The translations under genes were made by a program, and so were the position numbers. This document shows positions 8,990 to 17,839 of a stretch of 64,000 nt of DNA, piece by piece. The stretch covers positions 42,570-106,569 of the forward strand of contig NZ_FNIZ01000014.1 in assembly GCF_900104185.1 (NCBI RefSeq). Reading direction: 5' to 3'. This DNA is from Halobacillus aidingensis. GTDB lineage: Bacteria > Bacillota > Bacilli > Bacillales > Halobacillaceae. The stretch's first letter is position 1. Each line of letters begins with the position of its first letter. The notes beneath the pieces were generated by a model that saw nothing but the letters and a program-made list of their open reading frames with translations, was not told where the DNA came from and searched no databases.

Positions 8990-10399
8990 TTGAGACCAGA
9001 TGACCAAAAGAAGCTCGAATATGCGATCAGAGAAATAACAGAAATCGCTAAAGGTTTCGGGCTTGATTTCTACCCAATGCGTTACGAAGTCTGTCCTGAT
9101 GATATTATTTATACATTCGGAGCGTACGGGATGCCGACACGCTTTTCCCACTGGAGCTTTGGAAAGCAATACTACAAGATGAAGCTACAATATGATCTCG
9201 GATTAAGCAAGATTTATGAACTTGTCATCAACTCGAATCCTTGTTATGCCTTTTTGCTGAATTCAAACAGTTTAATCCAAAATAAGCTGATTGTTGCCCA
9301 CGTCCTGGCTCACTGTGATTTCTTTAAAAATAATGCCCGGTTCCAGAATACGAAAAGGGATATGGTTGAGAGTATGGCGGCGACTGCGGAACGAATCGCT
9401 ACTTACGATAAAATATATGGCAAACATGAGGTCGAATCATTCCTTGATGCTGTCCTTGCCATTCAGGAACATATTGATCCATCTCTCGTCCGGCCAAAAC
9501 TCGCCTGGTCCATGGACGAAGAAGAAAGTGAAGAGAAACCGCTTCAAACAGAATATGATGATATTTGGAAGATCGACGAGTCTTCATCAGAGGAGCAGCC
9601 AAGGTTTAGAAAGAAAAAGAAATTTCCACCAAGGCCTGAGAAGGATTTGCTGCTTTTTATTGAACAGTACAGCCGTGAACTTGAGGACTGGCAGCGGGAT
9701 ATCTTGACGATGATGCGGGAGGAAATGTTGTATTTCTGGCCACAGTTGGAAACGAAGATCATGAACGAAGGATGGGCTTCTTACTGGCATGCGCGAATCT
9801 TAAGGGAAATGGACTTAACGAGTGATGAGTCTGTTGAATTCGCTAAACTTAATGCGAGCGTTGTGCAGCCTAGTAAGACCCAGCTGAACCCGTATTATCT
9901 AGGTTTGAAGGTTTTTGAGGATATTGAAGATCGGTATGACAATCCGACGGAGGAAATGATCAAACACGGGATCGAACCCGGTTCAGGAAGAGAAAAAATG
10001 TTCGAGGTTCGGGAAATAGAATCGGATCAAAGCTTCATCCGCAATTATTTAACGAAAGAACTAGTTCGGAGAGAGGATTTATACCTTTTCCAAAAACAAG
10101 GGCAAAAATATAAAATAACAGATAAAGATCATGAAGCGGTCCGCGATCAGCTTGTCACCATGAGGGTGAATGGAGGATTCCCATATATCACTGTCCAGGA
10201 TGGTGATTATGTGAAGGGTGGGGAACTTTACTTAAAACACCATTATGAAGAAGTTGAACTCGATGTCGGGTATTTGGAAAAAACACTGCCTTATGTTTAT
10301 CAGCTGTGGGGGCGAAATGTCCACATAGAAACGAAAGTTGAGGGACGGGATGTTGTTTTCAGCTACGGTGGTAAAAAAGTACAGAAGAAATATCTATAG
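8990..10399 (+). CDS. spoVR: SpoVR family protein
   Basis: A 469-residue protein matching SpoVR, a conserved family involved in spore cortex formation in Bacillus. Diagnostic features are the N-terminal [13 protein letters not shown], the stretch [13 protein letters not shown], and the C-terminal part after [12 protein letters not shown]. An acidic insert near 175-200 is species-specific. The start is TTG 8990, seven bases after GAAGGAGGGGG; no ATG lies nearby in frame. In many bacteria spoVR sits beside prkA and yhbH, but not here. An intrinsic terminator follows. Confidence 0.93.
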   Translation: MRPDDQKKLEYAIREITEIAKGFGLDFYPMRYEVCPDDIIYTFGAYGMPTRFSHWSFGKQYYKMKLQYDLGLSKIYELVINSNPCYAFLLNSNSLIQNKLIVAHVLAHCDFFKNNARFQNTKRDMVESMAATAERIATYDKIYGKHEVESFLDAVLAIQEHIDPSLVRPKLAWSMDEEESEEKPLQTEYDDIWKIDESSSEEQPRFRKKKKFPPRPEKDLLLFIEQYSRELEDWQRDILTMMREEMLYFWPQLETKIMNEGWASYWHARILREMDLTSDESVEFAKLNASVVQPSKTQLNPYYLGLKVFEDIEDRYDNPTEEMIKHGIEPGSGREKMFEVREIESDQSFIRNYLTKELVRREDLYLFQKQGQKYKITDKDHEAVRDQLVTMRVNGGFPYITVQDGDYVKGGELYLKHHYEEVELDVGYLEKTLPYVYQLWGRNVHIETKVEGRDVVFSYGGKKVQKKYL

Positions 10400-10404
10400 A
10401 ACGT

Positions 10405-10438
10405 AAACTGCTCTTTTAAAAGAAAGAGCAGTTTTTTT
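10405..10438 (+). terminator. Intrinsic terminator
   Basis: AAACTGCTCTT stem with T7 run after spoVR. Confidence 0.85.
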
Positions 10439-10580
10439 GTGCGTTTGAGCATGTCAGAGACTTAATAGACTTAATCGGTAAGAAATCGACAAAACCTCTC
10501 CCTTCATTTGACAACGTCGAGAAAAGGAATTTGATATAATGACGGTAAGATTTACCTTCCTATAAAAAGAGGTGAAATGG

Positions 10581-11117
10581 ATGAAAAAAGTGCGCGTGGC
10601 TATATTCGGTTTGATTGCTGTATTGATTGCCGCTGTCTTTTTTTATGTAGACAACAAAGAGGTCAACGCACTGAAAAACAACCAGACCTATCCGATGGTG
10701 GAAGCCCCCCGACAACACCCCGAACCTATTACGGTTTCTTCTCAGGAAATTGGGGATACGAAAGTCCATTTGACCAAGCTTTACAGCAGGAACGATGCAA
10801 AAGGACTATATCTTGGAATGTGGTATGGAGACAGAAATGCGGTGATGAAAAATAAGGAAAAGGATTGGTTGAGAGAGAAAGGTCATATAGAATTTTTAGT
10901 AAAAGCTGTCGATTCCAACGGCACCACGTATAATGGACACACGATTGGCACCAAGGAAGGCACGTTCACCACGTTCCGGTATATCCAATTTGATGACTTC
11001 CGCTATGACAAGGAGCTGGACGAGCTTGATTTGGCTTTTTATCCTATGATGGATGATGGTAAGGGAGGGGTCCCCTACGAACATCCCTGGTTGGAAACCA
11101 CTGTAGAAGTGGAATGA
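10581..11117 (+). CDS. Membrane-anchored extracytoplasmic protein, unknown function
   Basis: A 178-residue protein with one N-terminal transmembrane anchor (about residues 5-24, VRVAIFGLIAVLIAAVFFYV) and a soluble domain outside the cell. The domain is mostly beta-like with many aromatic and acidic residues; I do not recognise it. ATG 10581 is six bases after GAGGTG; the GTG at 10572 would overlap that site. A TATAAT sequence lies at 10535-10540 with TTGACA at 10508-10513, but the 21-base gap is too wide for a standard promoter. It is monocistronic. Confidence 0.7.
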   Translation: MKKVRVAIFGLIAVLIAAVFFYVDNKEVNALKNNQTYPMVEAPRQHPEPITVSSQEIGDTKVHLTKLYSRNDAKGLYLGMWYGDRNAVMKNKEKDWLREKGHIEFLVKAVDSNGTTYNGHTIGTKEGTFTTFRYIQFDDFRYDKELDELDLAFYPMMDDGKGGVPYEHPWLETTVEVE

Positions 11118-11180
11118 TTAAAGCTTGCCAGCGCATAAGATAGCATTGAAGAATGTTAGTGGAAAGGTTCTTTTTATGCT

Positions 11181-11212
11181 GAGCTTAGACACAGGTCTAG
11201 GCTCTTTTTTTC
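11181..11212 (+). terminator. Intrinsic terminator
   Basis: GAGCTTAGAC/GTCTAGGCTC stem followed by T7, between the unknown anchored protein and the kinase gene. Confidence 0.85.
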
Positions 11213-11246
11213 GAATAAACAATGGTCAATGAAAAGGGGACTCCTA

Positions 11247-11987
11247 ATGAGATATTCTCGTGTCTTACTAAAAATTAGTGGTGGTGCCTTGAAAGGGGAC
11301 AGCAAGGACAGCTTCGACAATCAACGACTGGACCATATCGCAAACGAAATTCTCTCGCTTCTAGAAAGTGGAATGGAGGTTGCGGTCGTCGTCGGAGGTG
11401 GCAATATCTTCAGAGGTAGAACCGCTGAAGACTGGGGGATTGAACGGGTAGAGGCTGACAATATAGGTACAATCGGCACGATTATTAATAGTCTGATGCT
11501 AAGGGGTGTGTTGAAGAAAAAATCAAAAAAAGAAATTCGGGTCATGACTTCCATACCAGTGGCAAGTGTAGCTGAGCCGTATATTCGTTTGAAGGCTTTG
11601 CATCACCTGAGTAAAGGAATGGTCGTCATTTTGGCGGGAGGGAACGGGCAGCCGTTTGTGACGACCGATTATCCTGCGGTACAAAGGGCGATTGAATTGG
11701 ATTGTGAAGCGATCCTTGTTGCGAAACAAGGGGTGGATGGTGTGTACACATCGGATCCTGTCAAACATAAAGGAGCCCAAATGTATGGCACGTTAAATTA
11801 TGATGATATACTTCTCCATAACATCCAGATCATGGATCAGTCCGCTCTCATTCTTGCACGAGACTTTAAGCTGCCTGTCCACATCTTCAATTTTGATCAT
11901 CCAGGGCTGATGAAGAGGGTTTGTATGGGTACAGATGAGGGTACTCTCATTTCACATCGACCTTCCAAGCTTCAAACATTGGAATAG
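11247..11987 (+). CDS. UMP-kinase-like amino acid kinase, PyrH paralogue
   Basis: A 246-residue member of the amino acid kinase fold, most like uridylate kinase (UMP to UDP). Visible landmarks are VLLKISGGAL near the N-terminus, VVVGGGNIFRG, the AEPYIRLKA stretch and VDGVYTSDP. Two sites differ from canonical PyrH: the usual LSGEAL is ISGGAL, and the nucleotide-site AAGTGNPYFSTD is LAGGNGQPFVTTD. It is not in the usual tsf-pyrH-frr operon, so it is probably a second paralogue. ATG 11247 follows AAAGGGGA; the ATG at 11229 lacks a site. Activity on UMP is uncertain. Confidence 0.8.
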   Translation: MRYSRVLLKISGGALKGDSKDSFDNQRLDHIANEILSLLESGMEVAVVVGGGNIFRGRTAEDWGIERVEADNIGTIGTIINSLMLRGVLKKKSKKEIRVMTSIPVASVAEPYIRLKALHHLSKGMVVILAGGNGQPFVTTDYPAVQRAIELDCEAILVAKQGVDGVYTSDPVKHKGAQMYGTLNYDDILLHNIQIMDQSALILARDFKLPVHIFNFDHPGLMKRVCMGTDEGTLISHRPSKLQTLE

Positions 11988-12092
11988 GTCGAACGGTACC
12001 ATTTAAAAAGTTTTTCAACTGAGGGTCCAACCCCGGCCTTTTTTCTGATAAACTATTCGTTAAACCTAGAGATGACTTGAGGAGGCAAAGTA

Positions 12093-12983
12093 ATGACGAT
12101 TCATGACCATATATTGACAGAGAATGATTTTGTAAAACAGGATACATTGAAGTACCCATTTGAGGAACGGGGGCTTCAATTCGGTGACGGGATTTATGAA
12201 GTCATCCGTGTGTATAACGGAAGCTATTACTTAATCGATGAACACATTGATCGGCTGTACCGGTCAGCGGCAGCTGTTAAAATCGATGTCCCTTATAAAA
12301 AGGAAGAAATGTATGAAAGGCTGTATGAACTGCTCAAGAAAAACGGGATCAAAGGGGATGCCAAAGTATACTTGCAAATTACCAGAGGCTCTGCGCCTAG
12401 GGATCACGCCTTTCCTGATCAAACACAAGCCAACTTATATGCCTATGTGAAAGATCTCCCTCGTCCAGAATCATTCTTACGCGAGGGCGTCAGTGCCATT
12501 ACTCAGGAAGATGTCCGCTGGGACTGGTGTTACATTAAGAGTTTAAATTTGCTTCCGAATGTCCTCGCTAAACAGACGGCCAAAGAACAAGGCTGCTATG
12601 AGGCGATTCTCCATAAAAATGGAGAAGTGACAGAATGCAGCTCTTCCAACGTTTATTTTGTGCGCCAGGGGAAAGTGTACACCCATCCGGCTAAGAAGAA
12701 CATTTTACATGGATGTGTAAGAATGAGGGTGGAGGCTTTTTGTAAGAGGGAGAATATTGATTTTATTGAAGAAGCCTTCCAAGTAGAGGACCTTGCTTAT
12801 GCGGATGAACTGTTTTTATCCAGCAGTACCTCAGAAATTATGCCGATATTGAAAGTTGACGGGCAAACCATTGGTGATGGTCAGCCTGGCGCGGTTACGC
12901 GGAAGCTGCAAAAGTGTTATGAGGCAGATGCTCATATAAATCAGGAGGATTCAATCTTTACAAGCCAGGCGGCAGCTGAATAA
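12093..12983 (+). CDS. dat: D-amino acid aminotransferase
   Basis: A 296-residue fold-type IV PLP enzyme. It interconverts D-alanine and 2-oxoglutarate with pyruvate and D-glutamate, supplying D-glutamate for peptidoglycan. The pattern RGLQFGDGIYEVIRVYNG at about 26-43 is typical of Dat. The PLP lysine is K149 (YIKSLNLLPN), and the phosphate-binding region is TECSSSN. AGGAGG lies 8 bases before the ATG. The C-terminal extension after about 275 is unusual in sequence but short. It is monocistronic with a strong terminator. Confidence 0.92.
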   Translation: MTIHDHILTENDFVKQDTLKYPFEERGLQFGDGIYEVIRVYNGSYYLIDEHIDRLYRSAAAVKIDVPYKKEEMYERLYELLKKNGIKGDAKVYLQITRGSAPRDHAFPDQTQANLYAYVKDLPRPESFLREGVSAITQEDVRWDWCYIKSLNLLPNVLAKQTAKEQGCYEAILHKNGEVTECSSSNVYFVRQGKVYTHPAKKNILHGCVRMRVEAFCKRENIDFIEEAFQVEDLAYADELFLSSSTSEIMPILKVDGQTIGDGQPGAVTRKLQKCYEADAHINQEDSIFTSQAAAE

Positions 12984-12987
12984 TAGA

Positions 12988-13018
12988 AGCCCGGTAGCTT
13001 TAGGCTGCCGGGCTTTTT
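12988..13018 (+). terminator. Intrinsic terminator
   Basis: AGCCCGGTAGC stem and T5 after dat. Confidence 0.85.
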
Positions 13019-13069
13019 CGTTATTTCCTTTGTGAATAAATGAGCATCATAGCTGGCACCCATAAACCT

Positions 13070-13160
13070 GCAGGTTGTACCAGGTACAGAAGTGCGTACT
13101 ACCCTGCCCATGGCGTACCAGGTACAGAAAAGGAAAACCGTGTACCTGGTACGCCACGGT
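13070..13160. repeat. GTACCAGGTAC palindromic repeat cluster
   Basis: The word GTACCAGGTACAGAA occurs twice in direct orientation (near 13077 and 13113) and once inverted near 13142. The second and third copies form a 19-bp hairpin with one mismatch (arms about 13104-13122 and 13140-13158). The word is itself a near palindrome. No gene is seen between 13019 and 13271. Confidence 0.75.
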
Positions 13161-13271
13161 GTGTGGGACATCATGAGAGTAAACGGTGAGAAAAGGGAGC
13201 AAGCGGGATAATAAATAGAGGCTTTTGGATATGCTATAATGCTAAGGAAAAGAGGAAAGGAGCGGTCTTTT

Positions 13272-13709
13272 ATGGGAAATGTAAAACTTGAAATGACAAA
13301 AGAACAATATGAAACACTGGTTGAAATGGTGTTTTTAGGGACATGGATGGTCAATTCGACAAAGTTGGAGCTGGATGAACAGTTCGAAGATGTAAGAGAA
13401 CTCGTCTTGTCGAAATATAAGGAAGGGAATCTTGAGGACAAGGTTTCCTATCAGGAACAAATAGGTGTCCATGACCTTGATGTGGATTATGAATCGAAAC
13501 TATTAGATACGCACGTGGAAGAATACGATGAGTTCAGCTTCTGGGACAAGTTGGTCGAGAAACTCGCTGAAAAAGAGATGACGGAAATCTACGGCCCCCT
13601 AGAAGGGAAACTGACAGAAGATCAAATGGAAAAGCGACTGACCATTGAGGAAGAAATCGGTCGAAAGCTTGAAGAGACAGGTGTGACGAAGCTCTCCTTT
13701 GAGGAATGA
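13272..13709 (+). CDS. Acidic conserved hypothetical protein
   Basis: A 145-residue soluble protein rich in Glu and Asp, mostly helical in appearance (MTKEQYETLVEMVFLGTWMV near the N-terminus, EKRLTIEEEIGRKLEETGV near the C-terminus). I do not recognise a family. ATG 13272 is preceded by GAAAGGAG. A TATAAT is visible shortly upstream at about 13235. It stands alone and converges with the YczE-like gene on a shared terminator. Confidence 0.7.
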   Translation: MGNVKLEMTKEQYETLVEMVFLGTWMVNSTKLELDEQFEDVRELVLSKYKEGNLEDKVSYQEQIGVHDLDVDYESKLLDTHVEEYDEFSFWDKLVEKLAEKEMTEIYGPLEGKLTEDQMEKRLTIEEEIGRKLEETGVTKLSFEE

Positions 13710-13711
13710 AA

Positions 13712-13741
13712 AAAAGCGTGATGCTTCCATCACGCTTTCTG
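13712..13741. terminator. Bidirectional terminator
   Basis: AAAGCGTGATG/CATCACGCTTT stem between converging genes; it overlaps the 3' end of the YczE-like gene. Confidence 0.8.
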
Positions 13742-14365
13742 TGTCATTTTCTTCTTTGGTTGTGTCCATAGGGCAGCAATCGGCCTGGCCCACTGGAAAG
13801 ACCATTGAATGAGCGGTCCTAATAGCAAGGCGACAATCAATGTCCCGAAACCGACCGGGGCTCCGAGCAAAAAACCAATGAGAGCCATTCCAGATTCGGA
13901 GAAAATGCGCACCCTACTTTTCGATTGGTTCGTTTTTTCATTCATAATCATCATGAAGTGATCCAGAGGAATGCGGGGGAATGGCGTTCGTAAATAAACA
14001 GAGATTCCTATAGCTGTGGCTAAGAGGCCGAGTGAGAAAATGCCCCATTGAGCCCACCATGCTTCATACTCCATATTCTCAAGCATTCCGTATAGAAAGA
14101 TATCCAGTGTTCTTCCGCGGATGATAATCGGGATCAATGATTCGAATTGAGGGCGTTTATGCTCCAACTTGGCATTAACAAGTAATAAGATAACAAAAGC
14201 GACGATCATGACGCTTCCGACAGTTACAGGGAAATGCATGGAGAGACCGACAGCAATGCTGTCTCCCGGACCGACTCCTAAACCGGATTTTATGATCAGC
14301 GCAAGACCAAGACTTGAAACGACAAGTCCTGCAACATAGATGATAAATAGAAACAAATATTTCAT
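13730..14365 (-). CDS. YczE/YyaS/YitT-family membrane protein
   Basis: A 211-residue integral membrane protein with about five transmembrane helices (near 5-25, 48-65, 105-125, 155-180 and 180-195). The region SGLGVGPGDSIAVGLS and the later TPFPRIPLDHFM are typical of the YczE-like group, which contains uncharacterised permease-like proteins. Function is unknown. An AAGGAGTC site precedes the ATG. It diverges from the benzil reductase gene, sharing an upstream region of about 140 bases. Confidence 0.8.
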   Translation of the reverse strand: MKYLFLFIIYVAGLVVSSLGLALIIKSGLGVGPGDSIAVGLSMHFPVTVGSVMIVAFVILLLVNAKLEHKRPQFESLIPIIIRGRTLDIFLYGMLENMEYEAWWAQWGIFSLGLLATAIGISVYLRTPFPRIPLDHFMMIMNEKTNQSKSRVRIFSESGMALIGFLLGAPVGFGTLIVALLLGPLIQWSFQWARPIAALWTQPKKKMTQKA

Positions 14366-14504
14366 AGGTAGACTCCTTTATGTGTCCACTTGTGCTCCGT
14401 TTATCATATCGTCTGGATTCTGCGATGTAAAGTTTCTGAACGGAGCGTTTGCCGATTGTTCAGATGGGAAAACAAGAAAGAGAATGAAAGAAAGGATGAT
14501 ACGT

Positions 14505-15263
14505 ATGCAATACGCCGTTGTAACAGGGGCTTCTCGTGGTTTAGGAGAAGCGATTGCACGTCAATACATTTTAAAGAATGTGAATGTGGTGGCCGTTTCG
14601 CGTTCAGAGAATGAAGAGTTGAAAGCATTGGCAGAGGAAAAAGGGGTGGGTTTTCATCATGTCAGCTGTGATCTAAGTGACATGGACGATTTAAATCGAG
14701 GGCTCAATCAAATGGTCGATCTAGTTTTCAACAAGGACACGCATTATGTTTATCTCGTCAATAATGCAGGAGTCATCGAACCCATTGAAACGGTGGGTGA
14801 ATTGGAAGCAGATGCCGTTCAAAAACATATGCAAGTGAATGTAACGGCGCCCATTCTTACCGTTAATCGTTTTGTGAAAGAAGCGAATGAAAGAGACATT
14901 TCTCTTGGGATCATAAACATTACCTCTGGTGCAGCAGAGAAGACGATTCATGGCTGGAGTACATATAGTAGCTCCAAAGCAGCCATCAATCGTTTTACAC
15001 AAACTCTGGCTCTCGAGCAGGAAGGGAAGGATCATACTATTCTTGCCTATAGTCCTGGTGTCATTGATACAGACATGCAAGGCGAAATCCGTTCCTCTTC
15101 AGAAGACGCTTTTGCAGATGTGGAGAAATTCCGCAAATTGAAAGAAGAAGGGGAATTACGCTCGCCTGATGAGGTGGCGAGTGTATTAATGAACCTTTTA
15201 GAAAAACCGGATAAAATCGAAAATGGCCAGGTGTATAAGCTTTATGATCTAGTAGGCAAATGA
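14505..15263 (+). CDS. yueD: SDR, benzil reductase-like (YueD family)
   Basis: A 252-residue short-chain dehydrogenase with TGASRGLG at 7-14, NNAG near 87-90 and the catalytic YSSSK. The C-terminal half (YSPGVIDTDMQGEIRSS) matches YueD-type (S)-benzoin-forming benzil reductases, NADPH-dependent carbonyl reductases. The physiological substrate is unknown. ATG 14505 follows GAAAGGATG; the frame is open upstream but overlaps the promoter region of the divergent gene. A terminator shared with the next gene follows. Confidence 0.82.
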   Translation: MQYAVVTGASRGLGEAIARQYILKNVNVVAVSRSENEELKALAEEKGVGFHHVSCDLSDMDDLNRGLNQMVDLVFNKDTHYVYLVNNAGVIEPIETVGELEADAVQKHMQVNVTAPILTVNRFVKEANERDISLGIINITSGAAEKTIHGWSTYSSSKAAINRFTQTLALEQEGKDHTILAYSPGVIDTDMQGEIRSSSEDAFADVEKFRKLKEEGELRSPDEVASVLMNLLEKPDKIENGQVYKLYDLVGK

Positions 15264-15266
15264 TGG

Positions 15267-15298
15267 AAGGAGCCCCGAGATGAACGGGGCTCCTTTTA
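15267..15298. terminator. Bidirectional terminator
   Basis: AAGGAGCCCCG/CGGGGCTCCTTTT stem between converging genes. Confidence 0.85.
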
Positions 15299-16273
15299 AT
15301 ATTCCAGAAGTTCGATTGCTGAAGCTTGTTTGTGGGCTTCAATTCTTACTTGGCCTCCGATAGGAAAAGTAAAGATCGGAGTGGTATGACCGAAGCTTGC
15401 ATTGTAAATGATCGGGATATGTCCGAGTTCTTTTTTAGACTTGAGAATCTGTATAAGCGTATCATCATCCATGTTGGATTCTTTTTGGAAGCGGCCGATG
15501 ATCATTCCCCGCACTCCCTCGAAGCCAGGTTGGTGGATCAATGATTGTAAATCACGGTCGAAGGTAAAGGGGTCTGATAACAGGTCATCTTCAAGGAACA
15601 GGATTGTACCATCAAGGGAAGGCATATACGGCGTTCCATGAAGCAAGTTCAATGTACATAGGTTCCCACCTATGGAGGTTCCTTCAGCCACTCCTTCCTG
15701 CAGTACTTCATAGCCGGGATTGGTATGGAATTGTCGCTCCTGTTGATTCAAATACCAGCGATCGTCACTCCAGTCAAACGCTGGGTATATGTTTTGCGGT
15801 TCTGTTTCAGTGAATACTTTCATAAAATGATCGAACGTATAGTGGAAGCCTTTCTCCATACCAAAAGAGGAAAAGTGGGGACCGCTGTATGTGACCAGCC
15901 TCGTCCTTTTATATATCGTGTTGGAGAGAGCCGTAATGTCCGAATAGCCACAGAAAATCTTTGGATTCTTTTGAATGAGATCGAAATCGAGATGGCTCAA
16001 CAACTGGTTGCTGTCATATCCACCAAGAGTAGTTAAGATGGCTTTGACATTCGGATCAGAAAAAGCTTCGTGAATATCGGCCACTCTGTGATCGACCGGA
16101 TTCGAGATGAAATGGCTGCTTTCTGCCGCATATGTACTGAAGCTTACGTTGAATCCCGCCTGATTTAATCGCTCTATGGCAAGATCCTGTTGTTCAGGTG
16201 CTACGATCGCTAAACTTTTAGCGGGAGAGATCACTCGAATTTCATCTCCCTTTTTCAATTTCTCAGGTATCAT
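15296..16273 (-). CDS. S66-family LD-carboxypeptidase / MccF-like peptidase
   Basis: A 325-residue cytoplasmic serine peptidase of family S66, which cleaves the L,D bond of muropeptides in cell-wall recycling or acts as MccF-type self-immunity peptidase. The catalytic residues appear as S111 in GYSDIT, E228 in FLEDD and H296 in GHTTP. ATG 16273 has GGAGG seven bases upstream; the ORF extends seven residues further but without a site. It lacks a signal peptide. Which of the two S66 roles applies cannot be decided. Confidence 0.88.
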   Translation of the reverse strand: MIPEKLKKGDEIRVISPAKSLAIVAPEQQDLAIERLNQAGFNVSFSTYAAESSHFISNPVDHRVADIHEAFSDPNVKAILTTLGGYDSNQLLSHLDFDLIQKNPKIFCGYSDITALSNTIYKRTRLVTYSGPHFSSFGMEKGFHYTFDHFMKVFTETEPQNIYPAFDWSDDRWYLNQQERQFHTNPGYEVLQEGVAEGTSIGGNLCTLNLLHGTPYMPSLDGTILFLEDDLLSDPFTFDRDLQSLIHQPGFEGVRGMIIGRFQKESNMDDDTLIQILKSKKELGHIPIIYNASFGHTTPIFTFPIGGQVRIEAHKQASAIELLEY

Positions 16274-16402
16274 TGGCTTTCCTCCTTCTTCCATTGGTAA
16301 ATTACAACACTATACCAAATATGTGTGTTTTCGTCTATCATTTTAAGAGTATTCCGAAACTATTTTCGAATTCACTCGTATGTATGAGAAAGGAGGAATG
16401 AT

Positions 16403-16582
16403 ATGTTCCCAACGATTTTTGGACTCATCCTTGTCCTTGTGTTTTTAGCCCTTATCTTCAGGTTTGTAGGGCAATCAACGAGCAGTCGCAGCCTTTCCTC
16501 TAAAAAAGATGATGCGACGTGGCAGCCTGGATTTCATCAGTTCGATCATTCGGATGGTGGTGGAGACGGGGGAGGAGAGTGA
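16403..16582 (+). CDS. Small membrane protein with Gly-rich tail
   Basis: A 59-residue open frame with a strong ribosome-binding site (AAAGGAGG, six bases before ATG). Residues 1-22 form one transmembrane helix (FPTIFGLILVLVFLALIF). The tail is polar and ends HSDGGGDGGGE. The layout suggests a small membrane-anchored protein of unknown function. The good start context, typical composition and lack of overlap support it as real. Confidence 0.65.
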   Translation: MFPTIFGLILVLVFLALIFRFVGQSTSSRSLSSKKDDATWQPGFHQFDHSDGGGDGGGE

Positions 16583-16607
16583 ATCGTGACTCCTCATTCA
16601 CTTTCTT
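16578..16607. terminator. Weak hairpin between converging genes
   Basis: AGTGAAT/ATTCACT stem overlapping the stop of the small gene and followed by a T-containing run; a weak terminator. Confidence 0.45.
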
Positions 16608-17221
16608 AAAATGACTCCCTGAAAATGAGTGGGTCCATCTCCATCTTCATCCATTGGGATTTTATGAAACGCTTCGAGCTTGAACTCCCTTGTTAGAATG
16701 GATTTAAGAATATCGTCATCATAAAAAGAAAAAAAGCGTTTAGGCTCATGAAAGTCTCCTTGCCAAATGCCTTCGTGGTTGATGCCGCCATAAACACCTA
16801 AATAAAAGAGCCCATCTTTTTTTAGAACTCTACGAAGACCTGTTAGAATCTCGGGAAGATTCTTTTTGGGAACATGAAGCAGACAATTCAACGCCCAAAC
16901 GGCATCAAAAGATCCTGCTGGAAACTGTAAGTCATCAAAGCTCATAACGTCTGCTTTCAATCCTTTTTCACGACAGCGCTGCACCATTTCTTCAGATAAA
17001 TCTGTTGCGTGAACGTCGACTCCTTTTTGTGAAAAGAAAAGACTGTCTTTCCCAGGCCCGGATCCGATTTCGAGCATGGTATGTTTTTGCTCATCCCTCA
17101 ATCTTTGCAGGAAAGCTTCCCGCTCATGAGTTTTCCAATCTTGTGTCTGGGTTTGATTGCGCTGTTTCGATTGCCGGTCATACGCGTCAGAGAGGTTCTT
17201 TTTTAAATCTTGTGGAATCAA
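16598..17221 (-). CDS. Class I SAM-dependent methyltransferase
   Basis: A 207-residue methyltransferase. Motif I is MLEIGSGPGKDS, followed by ATDLSEEM and GSFDAVWALNCLLHVP. The substrate is unknown. Its start codon overlaps the stop of the DHFR-like gene by four bases (17218-17221), so the two are translationally coupled and belong to one operon. The weak hairpin at 16578-16607 follows it. Confidence 0.85.
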   Translation of the reverse strand: MIPQDLKKNLSDAYDRQSKQRNQTQTQDWKTHEREAFLQRLRDEQKHTMLEIGSGPGKDSLFFSQKGVDVHATDLSEEMVQRCREKGLKADVMSFDDLQFPAGSFDAVWALNCLLHVPKKNLPEILTGLRRVLKKDGLFYLGVYGGINHEGIWQGDFHEPKRFFSFYDDDILKSILTREFKLEAFHKIPMDEDGDGPTHFQGVILRK

Positions 17222-17751
17222 TGGCTCTGCTCCTTTCTTTGGTAAGTAATCGCCAGCATGCCGTCAGGGTAGGCATTTGTTTCTGTAAGCTGCAGCTCTT
17301 CTTCGTGGTCATTTTTTTGAAAAAGTGGAATGCCTTTACCGATCAATGTTGGTTGAATGAAAATCTGGTATTCATCAATCAATCCAGCGGAGATGAAATA
17401 ATGAATCAGGTTTGCTCCTCCGACGACCCATATGGTTTTATTCTGTTCATTCTTCAGCATGTTCACGAGAGGCAGGGTCTGTTCAGGCTGGAGGTATGTT
17501 GCGTATTCGTCATGGCCTTCGCGTGAGTTACTGACCACATACACATCCTTCATTTTGTAGGGGAATTCTTCAGCTAATTCAAAGATGTGATCATATGTTT
17601 TTCTCCCCAAAAAGACGGTATCGATGGTATGGAAAAATTCTTCATACCCATAGTCTTCTTCTGGATCATCCCGCAGCCAGTCAATGCTGCCATCCTCTCT
17701 TGCGATATAACCATCGGTACTTTGAGCAATGAATAAAATGACTTTACCCAT
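17218..17751 (-). CDS. Dihydrofolate reductase-like protein (RibD C-terminal fold)
   Basis: A 177-residue protein of the DHFR/RibD-C superfamily: IAQSTDGYIAREDGSIDW at the N-terminus, LGRKTYD, and the NADPH-binding VVGGANLI. These YyaP/YwjB-like proteins are uncharacterised and are not the housekeeping FolA. ATG 17751 has GGAGG eight bases upstream; the frame extends 12 residues further. It is the first gene of a two-gene operon with the methyltransferase. Confidence 0.82.
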   Translation of the reverse strand: MGKVILFIAQSTDGYIAREDGSIDWLRDDPEEDYGYEEFFHTIDTVFLGRKTYDHIFELAEEFPYKMKDVYVVSNSREGHDEYATYLQPEQTLPLVNMLKNEQNKTIWVVGGANLIHYFISAGLIDEYQIFIQPTLIGKGIPLFQKNDHEEELQLTETNAYPDGMLAITYQRKEQSH

Positions 17752-17839
17752 ATGAATACCTCCGTTCTTTTTGTCTTGTAATTCCAAGCCACTTCATCAT
17801 ATAATAAACGTAACCAAAAAAGAAGGGACTGACGTTTAA

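Noticed and set aside
10508..10540. TTGACA and TATAAT as a promoter for the gene at 10581
   Set aside because: The spacing of 21 bases is too large for a normal sigma-A promoter; only the -10 box may be used.
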